The notes beneath the pieces were generated by a model, which ran no database searches, was not told the DNA's origin, and saw nothing but the letters and a program-made list of their open reading frames with translations. Below, one piece after another: positions 23,692-36,600 of a stretch of 64,000 nucleotides of DNA. Within the stretch, counting starts at the first letter, position 1, and the number at the start of each line of letters is the position of its first letter. Source of the DNA: Exophiala sp. HKRS030 (taxonomy: Eukaryota > Ascomycota > Eurotiomycetes > Chaetothyriales > Herpotrichiellaceae); NCBI GenBank assembly GCA_023897205.1, contig JAHWDD010000004.1:2294001-2358000 (forward strand), given 5' to 3'. The position numbers were made by a program, and so were the translations under genes.

Positions 23692-25016
23692 TGCGGTGAG
23701 GTTCTAGGCAAGGTTAAACGTCTTGGGAGTTTGCTCAAGTCAGGGAGTCCCTTGTTTGAACGAGGTTTGATTTTTGTGTTTGCGACTCGAGTTTTTGTTT
23801 AGCGGTGGAAGCCAATGATGCGGGTGATTTTGTGGACATTGCGGTTTATTCGTACAGTCACTGGGATACTTAGTAGAGTTCCTTTTTCTAAATAGCCATA
23901 TGTGGAATTCGCGTTGTCACGTCCTGAATGAACCGTTTTATCATTTACTGTTACTCTCAGTTTCTGTCAAGATGCTACTTGCAAATCTTGTTTCGCAATG
24001 CTAGCGGCTGCAGCACTTGTGGATAATGTACGGTATTTAGCCCAAGGCTGAGAAAATTAGGGGCCTTAGACTGTGCCTTCAGACTCCCATCTCTCCCCAT
24101 ATCGTATATTATAATGTTTCGGCCACCGCCGAATATGTCTTGAAAGGTTGAGAGAACGTATTCAGCGCTTTTGCCTCGGCATGGCGCACGAAATCACCCA
24201 GCCTCAAATCACACCTGTTTATTTACCGCGTAAAAGGACTAACCCAATTCCTAGCAAATCCGCCGTAAACCCACCGAGCACGGCGCAACCCATATCTTTG
24301 GTCCCTGGAGAATGAGGCCTTGTACTACCATTCACCATCCTCGGCTACCTACCTGCCCAAGGCACAGTGGATGATGTGACGTACTCAAGTTTCTCTCACC
24401 AAGTCCACGGATCCTCTCTCCTTCAAGTTTCCTCCCGTGAACCACAGTCGCAAGCTTTTCTCAGTATCTCGCCCCTTCGGCTATGTATTGCAAATTATGA
24501 TGCGCTCAGAAAAAATGACCGAAGTCCAACTTTGGAGGCGCATTCACGGCACAAACCGCGAACCGCGAACTTCGACCCGCGTACTGCTTCACTTTCTTCT
24601 TGCTTGTTCCGGATGCAAAGGCGCAGTGTGGCACAACGCACGGCGTAGCAAAAAGGCTTTCTTGAATCTCGAGCAATGATGATACGATGATGTATGTGTA
24701 TGCCTTGCCTTGCCTTTCTCCCGTCCTACCCCTGTCCTTGCCTTGCATTTGCCTTGTCGTTCATATCGCCTCTTGTCCTCTTCTGCGAGAAGCCGCTCCT
24801 ATATGTGTCAGATGTTCTCGCCAAGTCGCCTAAATGGTTACTCGCCCTTGACAAAACACGATCACGACCAAGATGAAGTCAACAAATATAATGCTTCTGA
24901 ACTGAAGAAAGTATTGAACACGGTATTGCACAAGCACAGCGGAGACCTTGTGTCCTAAACAGTCCTTGCGGTCATCAATTTGATATTACAATCACGATCA
25001 CGGAACGACCATCACA
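23692..25016. other. Intergenic region without recognised gene
   Basis: Contains the 3' end of the FMN reductase gene and the promoter of the membrane-protein gene. Two overlapping short frames at 24367-24679 carry no domain. The stretch 24700-24760 is rich in CCTTGCC units. No RNA gene or repeat element was recognised. Confidence 0.45.
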
Positions 25017-26588
25017 ATGTCATACGAGATACATGCATGTAAAGCCGCCTTGGCGAGCTTCAGGACAACTCAAGGATCCTCAAGTATATCGTTGACTTCA
25101 GCAACATCGATGGCAGTCAGTACGAGTACCACTTCTACTGCCTCGTCGTCGTCGTTGACCACGGATCCGGCAATAGCAATAGCAGGAGCAAGAACCTCAT
25201 TGTTGTCGTCAGCACTTCCTCTATCGACCATCTCACCCGACTCAGCCATCGGCCATCATCATTTCGGAAAAGCACCATATCTCTCTCAGGTCGCCCTTTT
25301 AGGAGAAGTGCCCTCGAAATCCGTCGATGTCCCAATCACGTCCGTCTTCCTCGTCCTCTTTATCGTCGGAGCCATAAGTAACATGATGATCTTCCGAAAA
25401 AACAAAGCGCAGGGCCGACTCTTCATGCCATCATTCTTTCTGTACGTCTTCTGCATGGCCCGGACCCTCAGCTGCGCTCTACGCATCTCCTGGGCATTCT
25501 ATCCCACCAACGCCTCCCTCTCCATCGCGGCCTTTATATTCGTCTCGGCCGGCGTCCTGATTATTTTCGTTGTCAACCTAATCTTCGCCCAAAGAATCGT
25601 CAGGGCGATACAGCCTCGCATCGGATGGAGCCCAGCATTCAAGATCTCATTCGTCATCATATATGGTCTTACGGTGCTCCTTCTGATTGCGACGGTCATC
25701 TGCATCGTCCACTCCCATTACACCTTGAATCCAGACGACTTGCGAATCGACCTTCACATCGAACAAGCCGCCATAACATATTTTCTTTGCCTCGCATTCC
25801 TCCCGCTTCTGCTGGTATATGTGGCTCAAGTTCTCCCACGGACGAGGAGACCCGAAAAGTTTGGAACTGGATCCTGGCGATCCAAAGTACGGATTTTGAC
25901 ACTGGGTGCTGCACTCTGCACGTTCGGCGCAGGATTTCGCACGGGCTCGAACTTTATGAACCCCCGGCGTGCGGATGATCCGGCGTGGTACCATTCCAAA
26001 GTTTGTTTTTATCTTTTCAATTTCACCATCGAAGTCCTGGTGGTGTACCTTTACCTGATCACGCGAGTGGATAAGCGCTTCTACATCCCCAACGGATGCA
26101 AGACGGATGGGGACTATACGCGACCACGACAACAGATTCCCTCCTCTGGGGCATCGTCCAGTACGGTGGTCGTGGGCGAGCCAGAGAACCTGAAACGAAA
26201 GGGCAGCTTGAGTAGCTACGCGCGCATCTTCGATGGGAGCTCGTCCACGTATTCGTGGCGCGAGGAAGAGAGGGAGAGAGAAGTCAATCGCAGATATGCC
26301 AGTGATGGGGAGGAAGACCATGAGCGTCACGTGCGCTCACGTTCAATCTCACGCTCGCATTCTCCGTCTAGGTCGTACTTGTCGCAGGTGGAAATCAATT
26401 GGGGATCAGAATCGACCTTGCAACTCCCCCCTGCAGTGGCACCGAGTAGGATACGAGTGGTGGATATGCAAGAGGCGCCGTACGTGGACATTGATTTCCT
26501 CCAAGAACGTGATCATTACGGCCAGCATAGAGGTGATGACTGGTTCAGGTTGGAAACTCCAAGGGTATCAGGGACTTTTGAGAGGTGA
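25017..26588 (+). CDS. Seven-transmembrane protein, DUF3112-like
   Basis: Single exon, 523 residues, ATG at 25017. Residues 1-100 are Ser/Thr-rich. Seven hydrophobic spans are visible at about 107-125, 138-158, 168-190, 209-231, 250-271, 289-308 and 328-349. The cytosolic tail from about 352 is hydrophilic, with an RSRSISRSHSPSRS-type arginine/serine stretch and a run of Arg/Glu. The layout and segments such as 'NFTIEVLVVYLYLITRVDKRFY' fit the fungal DUF3112 family, sometimes labelled GPCR-like; no ligand or activity is established for it. It sits between the FMN reductase and the third monooxygenase, inside the cluster. Roles in sensing, transport or self-resistance are all only possibilities. 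Confidence 0.75.
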   Translation: MSYEIHACKAALASFRTTQGSSSISLTSATSMAVSTSTTSTASSSSLTTDPAIAIAGARTSLLSSALPLSTISPDSAIGHHHFGKAPYLSQVALLGEVPSKSVDVPITSVFLVLFIVGAISNMMIFRKNKAQGRLFMPSFFLYVFCMARTLSCALRISWAFYPTNASLSIAAFIFVSAGVLIIFVVNLIFAQRIVRAIQPRIGWSPAFKISFVIIYGLTVLLLIATVICIVHSHYTLNPDDLRIDLHIEQAAITYFLCLAFLPLLLVYVAQVLPRTRRPEKFGTGSWRSKVRILTLGAALCTFGAGFRTGSNFMNPRRADDPAWYHSKVCFYLFNFTIEVLVVYLYLITRVDKRFYIPNGCKTDGDYTRPRQQIPSSGASSSTVVVGEPENLKRKGSLSSYARIFDGSSSTYSWREEEREREVNRRYASDGEEDHERHVRSRSISRSHSPSRSYLSQVEINWGSESTLQLPPAVAPSRIRVVDMQEAPYVDIDFLQERDHYGQHRGDDWFRLETPRVSGTFER

Positions 26589-27737
26589 GATTGGAGAGAC
26601 GGAGAGGGTGAGTTAGGGGGGATGGGAGTGGAAATGCGAATGTGAAGCAGGCCTATTTCATTTGCGATTGCTGTCATTGGAAAGATCTGAGTGGTAGGCC
26701 TGTCTCATTGGCCTTTTGGGAGGATTTGATATTTCATGGGCATGAACAAGGAGTTTGGGAAACATCGACAATGATGATTACAACCTGACACAGAGATATT
26801 TTACTCTCGAGACCGACAAAGTCTGCCATGACGAGATCGAGATCGAGAAATGAGACAACGAAACCCTCATTCGGATTATGCTCTATGGTCAAAGAGGCGA
26901 CTTTGGGAAAGTAAATTTCCTTCTTGGTCTAGAGAAGAAAGCATGGTAGAGGGTATTCTGTAACATTTTGTTCCGTAGACGAGACCTATTTTCCACCCAT
27001 GCCATGGACAGTGTACAGGATCAATGGCAATATGGCAGCGATAATCTAGACTAGGTAGGGTTTGCGATTTTATGTGCTGAATTGTTCTAGCACGATACAA
27101 TTTCCACTCTTCTCGGCCCATTCTTTTCTTTTTTGTGGTGTCGAGCCCCCCCTGAATTCGCCGACAAGCCCGACAGCCTTATCGAGTATCACTATCACTA
27201 ACAGTTTTCTTGTCTTTCGGGGCATTTCACATGTACAGAAAGACCCAAATGGCCATGTACTTCGGCATATTAATGCGATGGAAGCTAAATCTGGGGATAT
27301 TGTAGTCATTGTAGTCAGGTGATAAGATAGAGAACGCTTTTCATTTTATAACGCCGAAAAGGATCAATGCCATTAGCCTCGTCTCTTTTAGGTCAAATCA
27401 GTCACTCAGGGCCCAGAAAGGCGTCGAGGGATCACTCACTCACTGCTCGCTGCTCGCCCAGAGACAGAGTACTCGAGTCCGACAAGGCCGGGGCCGAGGT
27501 AATTGATTGATTAAGAAAAGAAGGACGAGACTTTCAGACACGAGTACCTACAGTAAAGACTGGAAAAGGATACCAGCAAAAAGGCCATCCTACCCTAACC
27601 TACCCTTTTCGTCATATTTTTCTGAGTCCCTTGATCCTCTGTATTTGACAGCTTGATCGTCTATACTAGCCCGTGTGCAACACTTGAAAGCCTCCTACTA
27701 TACACTTGGAAATCTCAAAGACACGCCTTGTGCCATC
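26589..27737. promoter_or_regulatory. Spacer: 3' end of membrane-protein gene and promoter of monooxygenase 3
   Basis: About 1.15 kb with no supported gene. Frames of 60-90 codons near 26876-27322 overlap on both strands and show no domain. The words TCGAGACCGA near 26806 and TCGAGTCCGA near 27474 resemble a TCG/CGA half-site pair but with a four-base gap, so they are not AflR sites. Confidence 0.45.
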
Positions 27738-29539
27738 ATGGGATTGAAAATCATCGTCGTCGGTGCCGGTATTGGTGGTCTCACTGCCGCTCTGGCTTTG
27801 AGACAAGCAGGTCATTCTGTCGAGGTAAGGCATTCCTGAACATTCTTTGCTCTACAACGAGTCCTGCTCAAAAGTTCTAATATTCTTCTGTGACTTACCT
27901 AGATATTCGAAAAATCAAAATTCGCAAAGGAAGTCGGCGCAGCTTTAGGGTTGACACCAAATGGTTCACGAGTTCTCGCGACTCTCGGCTTCTCATTTGA
28001 ACGTGCGAGAGCAAGGGAAATCACCAGCTGGGACATTGTCGACGGGGTGAGTTTGAGGTTGGCCAAAAGTATGGATTTTACCGGCCTTTCCAAACAATTT
28101 GGATTCTCGGCCTACGCCGTACACCGCGTCGACTTTCACACCGAACTTTTGCGCCTCGCACAACAACCTGGGATCTCGGGCGAGGAAGCCGTGGCCTTGC
28201 ATTTGTCCTCTGCGGTTGTCGATTGCGATCCGGTCGAAGGTTGGATCCAGCTGGCGGACGGCACCAAACATTACGCAGACCTGATTGTGGGGGCCGATGG
28301 GGTCCATTCCGTTCTCAGACCTCTTGTGACGGGATCTGGAGATGCGCCACATTCGACGGGACTCAGCGCCTTTCGGTTCTTGGTCCCAACCTCTACCATG
28401 TGCAACGATCCGGCCCTGCAGGATCTGATGGAGTGGAAGACCACGGGTGCAGCGACTCTCGCAGACCCCCAAGATGCCCTTCCCCAACGCCACATGATGT
28501 GGTATGATTGTCAAGAGTGAGTTTGTTTTTATAATGTCCAATATCTGGCAAGACCAGAAAGAAACTTGAGGCAGTATTCGGGAATGCTGTCTGGCACTTG
28601 GAAATCCACTGACAGTCGTAAAACATTTTTAGTGGCGAAATCCAAAATTTTGTTGGAATAACTGCTTCACGAGACATTCCTATGGGAAGTGATGGTATTC
28701 CTGGTTCGTACTCTCTCTGGAAAAAGGACTTCTGAAAAAAAAGGGGTTCCGCTGTCAAACAAAGCTAACAGACTGACTGTTGGTTGTGGCGTCACAGATT
28801 TCAATACTGCCATGCTTGAAGACTTTCATGCATATCATCCTGACCTCAAACATGTCATCAAGATTGCAGGAAACGTCACTTGCTGGCCTCTCAGCATTCA
28901 TGATCCTTTGACATCTTGGACCAAGGGAAAGGTGGTTCTCGTGGGGGATGCTGCTCATCCGGTAAGTGTATCTAATCGTCGACGTTTTTTGGGGGGGTTC
29001 TGCTCGGAGCAATCTTTGACCTGACCTATCTGTGTCTGTGTAGATGTTGCCATTCGGAGGTCAAGGATCCAATCAGGCAATCGAAGATGCAGGGGCGTTG
29101 GGTTATCTCTTCACTGCAGTGGATGACGTTTTCAAAGTGTCGGCACGTCTGAAGATGTTTGAGGAAGTACGCATCAACAGAGCCTCCATTATTCAAACCT
29201 TGTCCACTCAGAGAGCCGGAAAGGAAAAGGATGTCGAAGAGGCGTTGAAACAGTATTATGCTCCTGGTGCAAAGATTCCCGGGTCATTTCCCGAGCGCAA
29301 TTACGATGCTTTCAGGTGAGTAGAGCTTTGGAGATTTCTAGCCCTTTTATTTTTGTTTCTCTGGTCGACTTACTTATTCTCAATTCCACAGTCACAATGT
29401 ACTTCAAGCTGCCGCTGATGTTTTGGCGACGTCAAAACTGGAGCAGGAAGCCCCCGACAGCGCGAGCACCGAGGCGTACATTCTTCCTCAGATGACGCGG
29501 GACTATTTGAGCAATCAGATGATGAGTCAAGCCGCGTGA
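27738..29539 (+). CDS. FAD-dependent monooxygenase, salicylate hydroxylase-like
   Basis: Six exons: 27738-27824, 27903-28516, 28633-28694 (or -28703), 28798-28961, 29044-29315 and 29392-29539; 448 or 451 residues. The third donor is ambiguous: GTATTC at 28695 and GTTCGT at 28704 differ by nine bases and keep phase. Motifs: 'GAGIGG' at residues 9-14, 'GADGVHSVLR' (DG motif) and 'GDAAHPMLPFGGQGSNQAIEDA' read across the 28961/29044 junction (GD motif). This is a class A flavoprotein hydroxylase using NAD(P)H and O2, the type that often decarboxylates, hydroxylates or dearomatises phenols in polyketide pathways. It lies directly upstream of the PKS on the same strand, so co-expression is likely. 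The specific reaction is unknown. Confidence 0.9.
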
Positions 29540-30680
29540 TGAGCGATGAGTGATGATGGGAGTCGAAGCAGTCATTGAGGGGAGATATTGTCGAAAGGTG
29601 CTGGGTGGTGTTTTGGATACGCAGCATGGTGTCCGTCGGTTCATAGAAGCTCAGGATATAAAGTGGGCTGGAGCTTAGATAGCCATTCTCAAGTGTTGTC
29701 TTGTCCTTGTGTTGTTCTGTCGCTGGCTGTTGTTGTTGTTGCTGCTGCTAAAGGCATGAAATGAAATGTGTTGACTCGCCATCATCTCGAACAGCTTGCC
29801 TAGGCGGATGCGTATTGTTGGCCTGCGTTACCTCTTATCCGCCTTTGACTTTTTACAGACAGCTAGTGTGCCCATGATACTGATATTACAAGGGTATAAA
29901 TCGACGAATATTCCGTAAAATATTAATGTGTTCAAAGTATTCGCCACGATTCCGCGCAGCTTGAGAACACGTCGTTTAGGTATCTTGACGCGTCGATCAC
30001 GTGGTTTAGCCTGGAATGCTTGATTATAGGGTCTTCATCAGTACCTCTTAGGCACGCCTAAGTATATGGTATAGGCGAATCTTCCGCCAATATCGGGGCC
30101 AGATCGGTGCCTGGGCACCTGCCTATTTAGGCATCTAGTAGGCCAATATTGAAGCCCGCCAAATCTCTGCTGTGTAGATTTTCTGTTCATCATCTCGCCC
30201 GCATCATTTCTCTTCCACGTTTCTCATAGCCATCTCACCACACTCTAGAAACAATAACAATGATGTGCTCCTTTTCAGCTTGCCAAACCCGGGGCCTTGA
30301 CCGTCATAAATTCCGTGAATGTATTGTTATGGAGCTGCTGGACAAGAATCGGATTCGGCTTACTACCGAAAACACCCGCCATATGAACGCCGACCGGAGT
30401 CTTTTCCAGAAATACCACACATAGTGTGTGCGACCCAAGGAGCATCCCTTCAATGCACCGGCAACGCCAAAAAACCGTCCGGTTGCCGTCTTCGGCCCCG
30501 GGTCATGGGTATAGGCGCATGGCATCCGTGATATACTACCGTCTCACGTGAAACTCCCAGGCATGTCGTATATACGCCATCCTGTCCAGCTAATACCAGT
30601 AGTCCAGGTGCAGATTCGAGTGCCAGCTACAGACAGATTGCTACGACATTCAGATGCTTGGGTAGCCAAAGTACGCAGGC
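29540..30680 (+). promoter_or_regulatory. Promoter region of the polyketide synthase gene
   Basis: About 1.1 kb between the monooxygenase stop and the PKS ATG. It contains a CACGTG E-box at about 29998-30003, a GTT/GCT trinucleotide tract near 29727-29750, and several AT-rich stretches. No TCG(N5)CGR word was found here. Frames of 70-83 codons near 30300-30800 have no domain similarity. Confidence 0.5.
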
Positions 30681-33600
30681 ATGGCTGGATCAATTTCATT
30701 CTTTGGCGACGGCTCGCTCCCTCTGCATCCAACATTCTCTCAGATCCTTCAGGCTCGAACTCAACGTTCACTACTCTCCGTTTTCCTGCACAAAGCTAGG
30801 CTTGCACTTCAAGATGAGATCTCCCAAGTTCCGATACCAGATAGGAAGGGCATGCCAGACTTGGCAGAGCTTGAATGCTTGATTCCCAATCCTGCGGAGA
30901 AGCAGCCTCGCGATCACCAGTGTCTGGCTCCTGCAATGCTTGTTATCATTCAACTGGGGCAATTCATCAGGTGAGCTCAGATCGCCCTCTGTGACGCCCA
31001 TAGGTTGATTGACATCTTTGACTACAGTTGGTATGAGAACCACCCTGAAGAACCTTATCCCGGTCCAGAATCATCATTCGTTGTTGGATTGTGTGTAGGA
31101 CAGTTGTCGGCTGTTGCGGTCAGCCTTGCTCGGAGTTTGGTGGAACTCCTCCCTCTTGCTATCGAGTCTGTCCGCTTGGCGTTCCGAACTGGCCTCACTG
31201 CGACCATGGTGAGAGACGAATTGGAACAGGGGGAGAGCTCCGAGACATGGGCAGTGCAGAGCTCCCGTGCTTTGGGGCTAGGTGAGGATAATCTACTCGA
31301 CACCATCCATAAAGAAGAGGTCAGTAGCAGCCAGCCTGCGTTGGTTGAAGTAACGTGGCTTACCATATTCTTCAGGGTATACCCGAACGCAAAAGAAGTT
31401 ACATTAGTGCTTCATTCGGCAAAGCATTCACACTCCAAGGCCCTCCTTCTACGCTCGATAAGATCGGCCATTGGCTAAGTTCAAATCGAAAGTCCTTACC
31501 ACCAAACTCCTATCAAAGACTTCCTATTTATACCCCATACCATGCACCGCACCTTTATTCCGAAGAGGACATCAAGCGTATCCTGAATTTCCCAGACACT
31601 GATGACTCTAAATATGACCACACACCATGGGAGACGACAAAGCTGCCTCTGGTATCGCCAGTCACCGGGAAATATTACCAGGCAAACAGCACTCGCCATT
31701 TGCTACAGTTGGTAATGCACGACGTCCTCAAAGCGCCCATCGAGTGGAGTAATGTGACGGCAGGATGCGCGGATCATGTCGCTGCACTGCAGCACGGAGA
31801 GTGGGTTGTGCGAGCATATGGTCCCACGCTTGCCGCTGGCAGCCTGGTAGCGACTTTGACGAAGGGTGCACAAGTAAATGCCATTCTGGATGGGGCTTCT
31901 GCTGCGAAAGGTGCTTCCTACTGTGGTGTTCCGATGAATGAGCCTATCGCCATCGTGGGTATGGCTGGTAGATTTCCAGAAGCTGCGAGCCACGATGAGC
32001 TTTGGAATGTACTCGAAAAAGGCATGGATTGTGCCAAAGTCGTAAGTCTCCACGAAGTATACTCATTCTATTGTGAAGGCACAGCTAAAATGGACAGATC
32101 CCTGCCGATCGCTTCGATAAAGACCTGTATGTCAAGAATGACGGTGCAGCTAGAAATCCAGCTGGAACATTGTACGGCTGCTTCATCAAAGAGCCAGGAT
32201 TGTTCGATGCCCGCTTTTTCAACATGTCGCCACGCGAGGCTGAGCAGACCGACCCACAGCAACGCTTAGCACTGGTAACAGCGTACGAAGCCCTTGAAAT
32301 GTCAGGATTCGTCCCAAATCGGACTCCGTCAACACAACTTGATCGTATTGGCACATATTACGGTCAAACCGGGGACGATTATCGAGAATGGAATGCCTCT
32401 CAAGACGTCCAAACATACTATATTTCCGGAAATGATCGTGCATTCGGCCCAGTCAGTTGTCTGAACTTGATGTTCTTTGCTCAATCTGCTAATGAATACT
32501 ACAGGGGCGTATAAACCACCATTTCAAATTTGGAGGCCCAAGTATGAGTATCGACACAGCTTGTTCCTCAAGTGCTGTAGCTCTCAATACAGCCTGCACT
32601 GCCTTGTGGGCCAATGACTGCGACACAGCTGTGGTAGGCGGCATGACCCTATTCACCAGCGCTGACACTTTCTGCGGACTGAGTCGCGGTCACTTTTTGA
32701 ACCACACTGGAAACTGCAAAACCTTTGATGATGCAGCTGATGGTTATTGTCGTGGCGAGGCTGTGGCAACCGTGGTCGTCAAACGTTTGTCAGACGCCAA
32801 GGCTGATAACGACAACGTGCTGGCTGTTATCCTGGCTGCTGGCACCAACTACTCGGCTGCCTCTTCTTCAATCACTCATCCACACGGACCGACACAAGAA
32901 ACCCTGTATAGGAGACTCTTGAATGATGCTGGCCTTCACCCGTTCGATGTAGATTACGTCGAGATGCATGGCACCGGCACACAAGCCGGAGACGCTGGCG
33001 AGATGAGTTCTGTGAGCAATGTGTTTGCCCCTGCTTCACCAGCTCGCCCACGGGAACATCCTCTATGGCTGGGGGCCGTCAAGTCCAATATTGCTCACGG
33101 AGAATCGGCTTCTGGAGTCACCGCTCTCATCAAATCGCTACTGGTTTTACGCGAACAAACAATTCCTCCACATGTCGGTATCAAGAGCGGTAACATGAAC
33201 CACACCTTCCCGGATCTCCAGCAGCGCAATATCAAGATAGCTTTGGGCGGGCCTGAAGCATTTCCCTGCAAACAAGCACGGAGACGTAGACTCATGGTCA
33301 ACAACTTCGGTGCTGCCGGTGGTAACACCGCTCTGTTGCTTGAAGAAGCGCCCCTCCGCGTCACCAATGTAGGTATGGACCCAAGAGCCGACCATATTGT
33401 TGCAATCTCAGCCAAGACACCAAAGTCGATGAAAGGCAATGCTAGAAGCTTGTTGGCATATCTGGAGAAGCACCCAGAAACCAGCTTGTCTGATGTCTCA
33501 TATACTACCACGGCTCGACGTAGTCATTTCACTCAGAGACTGTCACTCATGGCATCATCCATATCACAATTGAAATCACGGCTTGCGCAAGTTCTCGACA

Positions 33601-36600
33601 CGGATCCTACGAAAACGGGCAAGCCTTCAAATATCATATTCACATTCACCGGTCAAGGATCGCTCTATGTTCCTCTCGCCAAAGAACTTTTTGATTCCTC
33701 GAGGCAATTCAAGTCCGATATTCTCCGGTTCAATCAAATATGCCTAGATTATGGCTTTCCCAGTTTCATGCCTGTTATTGAGAGCGAAAATGGTGACATG
33801 GAAGGATTGTCCCCTGCTCAGACCCAACTCGCTATTGCGTCTGTGCAAATGAGTCTTTTCCGCCTCTGGACCACATGGGGCGTTGTTCCAGCAGCGGTTG
33901 TTGGGCACAGTCTGGGAGAGTACGCAGCGCTATTTGCAGCTCGCGTACTCTCTGCCAATGACACACTCTATCTAGTTGGAAAGAGGGCTCTCCTCCTGGA
34001 GACAATGTGTTCACAAGGAACCCATTGCATGCTTTCGGCTCACGCTGACCTGGCATCGCTCAAGAAGCATCTTGGAAATCTCTTGAATGATCTTGAGGTT
34101 GCTTGTGTCAACGGACCAGAAGATACTGTTCTCAGTGGACGAGTTGACATTGTCGAGGAAGCTCGCAACAAGCTAAAAACACTCTCGGTCAAGTGTATTG
34201 TTCTCAACACTCCGTACGCCTTCCATTCGGCACAGGTTGACCCAATCCTTGCCGATTTTGAGGAAGCTGCACGCAGTGCTAGGTTTATGACACCTCGAGT
34301 TCCTGTTCTGTCACCGCTTCTCGCATCTGTGGTCAAGGAACACGAAGTGCTTACTCCTAACTACGTCTCAAGGCACGCTCGAGAAGCTGTGAACTTCTCT
34401 GCTGCATTGAAGGCCGCACAGCAAGACGGCTTGGCTTGCAAACAAACAGTATGGCTTGAGGTTGGGCCCAAGCCAATTTGCCTGGGTATGGTCAAGGCAA
34501 CACTTGGAGACGACTGTCGTACCATTTACTCTCTTCGTCAAAACGAGAATTCTTGGACTAGTGCCGCGAAGGCTCTAGCTTCACTATACGAATGTGGTCA
34601 CGATATCAACTGGAACGAATACCACCGCGATTTCGAGAGTGGGAAGAATATGCTTCATATTCCGACGTACTCCTTCGAGGAAAAGAACTACTGGATTGCG
34701 TACAAGGATGATTGGGCTTTGAGAAAGGGCGATGATGTCTCAAAGCAGACTAGTATCGCTCCTCAGACTCAAGCTGCTCAGATAACCACTACGATCCATC
34801 GCCTGATTTCACGAAAGCAGCAAGGTACCACTGTCTCAATGGTCTATGAGACAGATCTTTCAGATCCTCTTCTTTACAAAGTTATTTCTGGGCACAAGAT
34901 TAACGGGTTGGCACTTTGCCCGGCGGTAAGTCCTGGCTCTCATCTTCAGACAGACCCAATACTGACGATTTATAGGGCGTCTATGCGGATATGGCTCTCA
35001 CGGTTGCTGACTTGTTCAGGAAAGAGTGCGCTTTTGAAGTTCCTACCACCGGGATCAATGTGACCAATATGACCATCCTGGGCCCAGTCACCGTTCCGGT
35101 GCCTCGAGTCGCAAGTCCTCAACTTCTGCAAGTCATAGCAAACGCAGAACTGGAGTCAGGAAATATTCATATCGAGTTCAAGACACAGTGCCCTCAAACG
35201 AAGAACTTCACCATTCCAAATGCCAAATGTCAAGCAGTGTACGGCAGTGATCAGGCATGGCTGCACGACTGGTCAAGGTCTGCATATCTTGTGCGAAAGA
35301 GGATTGAAGATCTTGAACGTGGAGTGGCAACTGGCACAACCAACAAAATGAATAAGAAAATGGCTTACCACCTCTTCTCTCAGCTCGTCGACTACAGCTC
35401 TGCATACCAGGGCATGCAGGAAGTCCTCGTGGACACTGAAGAGCTCGAAGCTGCTGCACTGGTCAAATTCAATGAAAGTCGAGAAATCGGTGACAACTTC
35501 TTCGCCTCTCCTCTCGCAGTTGACAACCTGGCCCAGCTAGCAGGGTTCGTCATGAACGGCATCGGCGCAGGCGATTCTAGCTCTGGCGTGTACATCTCAC
35601 ACGGCTGGGGTTCACTTCGACTCTCGCTACCGCTAGATGCTTCTAGACCTTACCGAGTACATGTCAAAATGCAACCACTGGAGAAGTCTGTGATGGCAGG
35701 CAATGTGTCAATATTCCAAGACCAGGTGATGATCGGCATGATTGGCGATGTTATGTTCCAAAATGTGCCTCGGTCACTTCTCTCGACCATGCTGAGCCCC
35801 CATTCTTCGGTTGGGACTCGACAGTCTGCTGCTTCCCACAAGGCCAGTAAATCGCCGGCACTAGGACAAAAGTCTGAAGCCGCGATGCCTCGACAGGAGT
35901 CACCCTCGGCAAAGGCTCTTAAACGAGCAGAGGACACTCAAGCCAACCTAATCTTGAGAGTCATTGCCGAAGAGATCGGTGTCGATGCATCAGAACTCAA
36001 GGATGACAGTGGCTTTGCTAACCTCGGAGTGGACTCTCTACTTTCATTGACCATTATTTCGAAGATCAGAGAAGCTGTCGGGATTGAGTTGCCACAGTCT
36101 ACCTTTGCAGACTGTGAGACGGTAGGAGATCTCAAGGCTTTACTCGGTGACACTGGGTCTGCGACTGACACCGCCTCCGAATCTTCTCTTGAAACACCGC
36201 CAGAATCTGGCATTCAAACACCATACCCCGTTGCGGAGACTTTGTCAAGCCCCGCCGACAACGACATGATCGAAGCTCTCCACATGACCCTTGCTGAGCA
36301 AATTGGGATTGACGTAGAAGAGCTTGTTGCGACTGACGATCTATCGGCCCTAGGAGTGGATTCCCTAATGAGTCTCAGTATCGTCGCTGCGCTTCGGGAG
36401 AAGATGGGAATAAATGTGCCTCAGGATATGCTTGCCGAAAACACGTCCCTGAAAGGTATCAAGGCAGCACTCGACCTTGTACCGTCACCATCACTGCCAA
36501 TCCTGTCCAACCCGGTACCTTTGAGGTCAGAAGTTCGACCGCATGCTGCCACCGGTAGCACTCGCACGGCAAAGTCATTTTTGCTGCAAGGAAACCCACA

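Noticed and set aside
26806..27480. TCGAGACCGA and TCGAGTCCGA as AflR sites before monooxygenase 3
   Set aside because: The gap between half-sites is four bases, not the five required by the known site.
30971..31003. 33-nt first intron in the PKS
   Set aside because: In phase but shorter than normal fungal introns; the acceptor at 31027 gives a 57-nt intron and a better SAT segment ('[13 protein letters not shown]').
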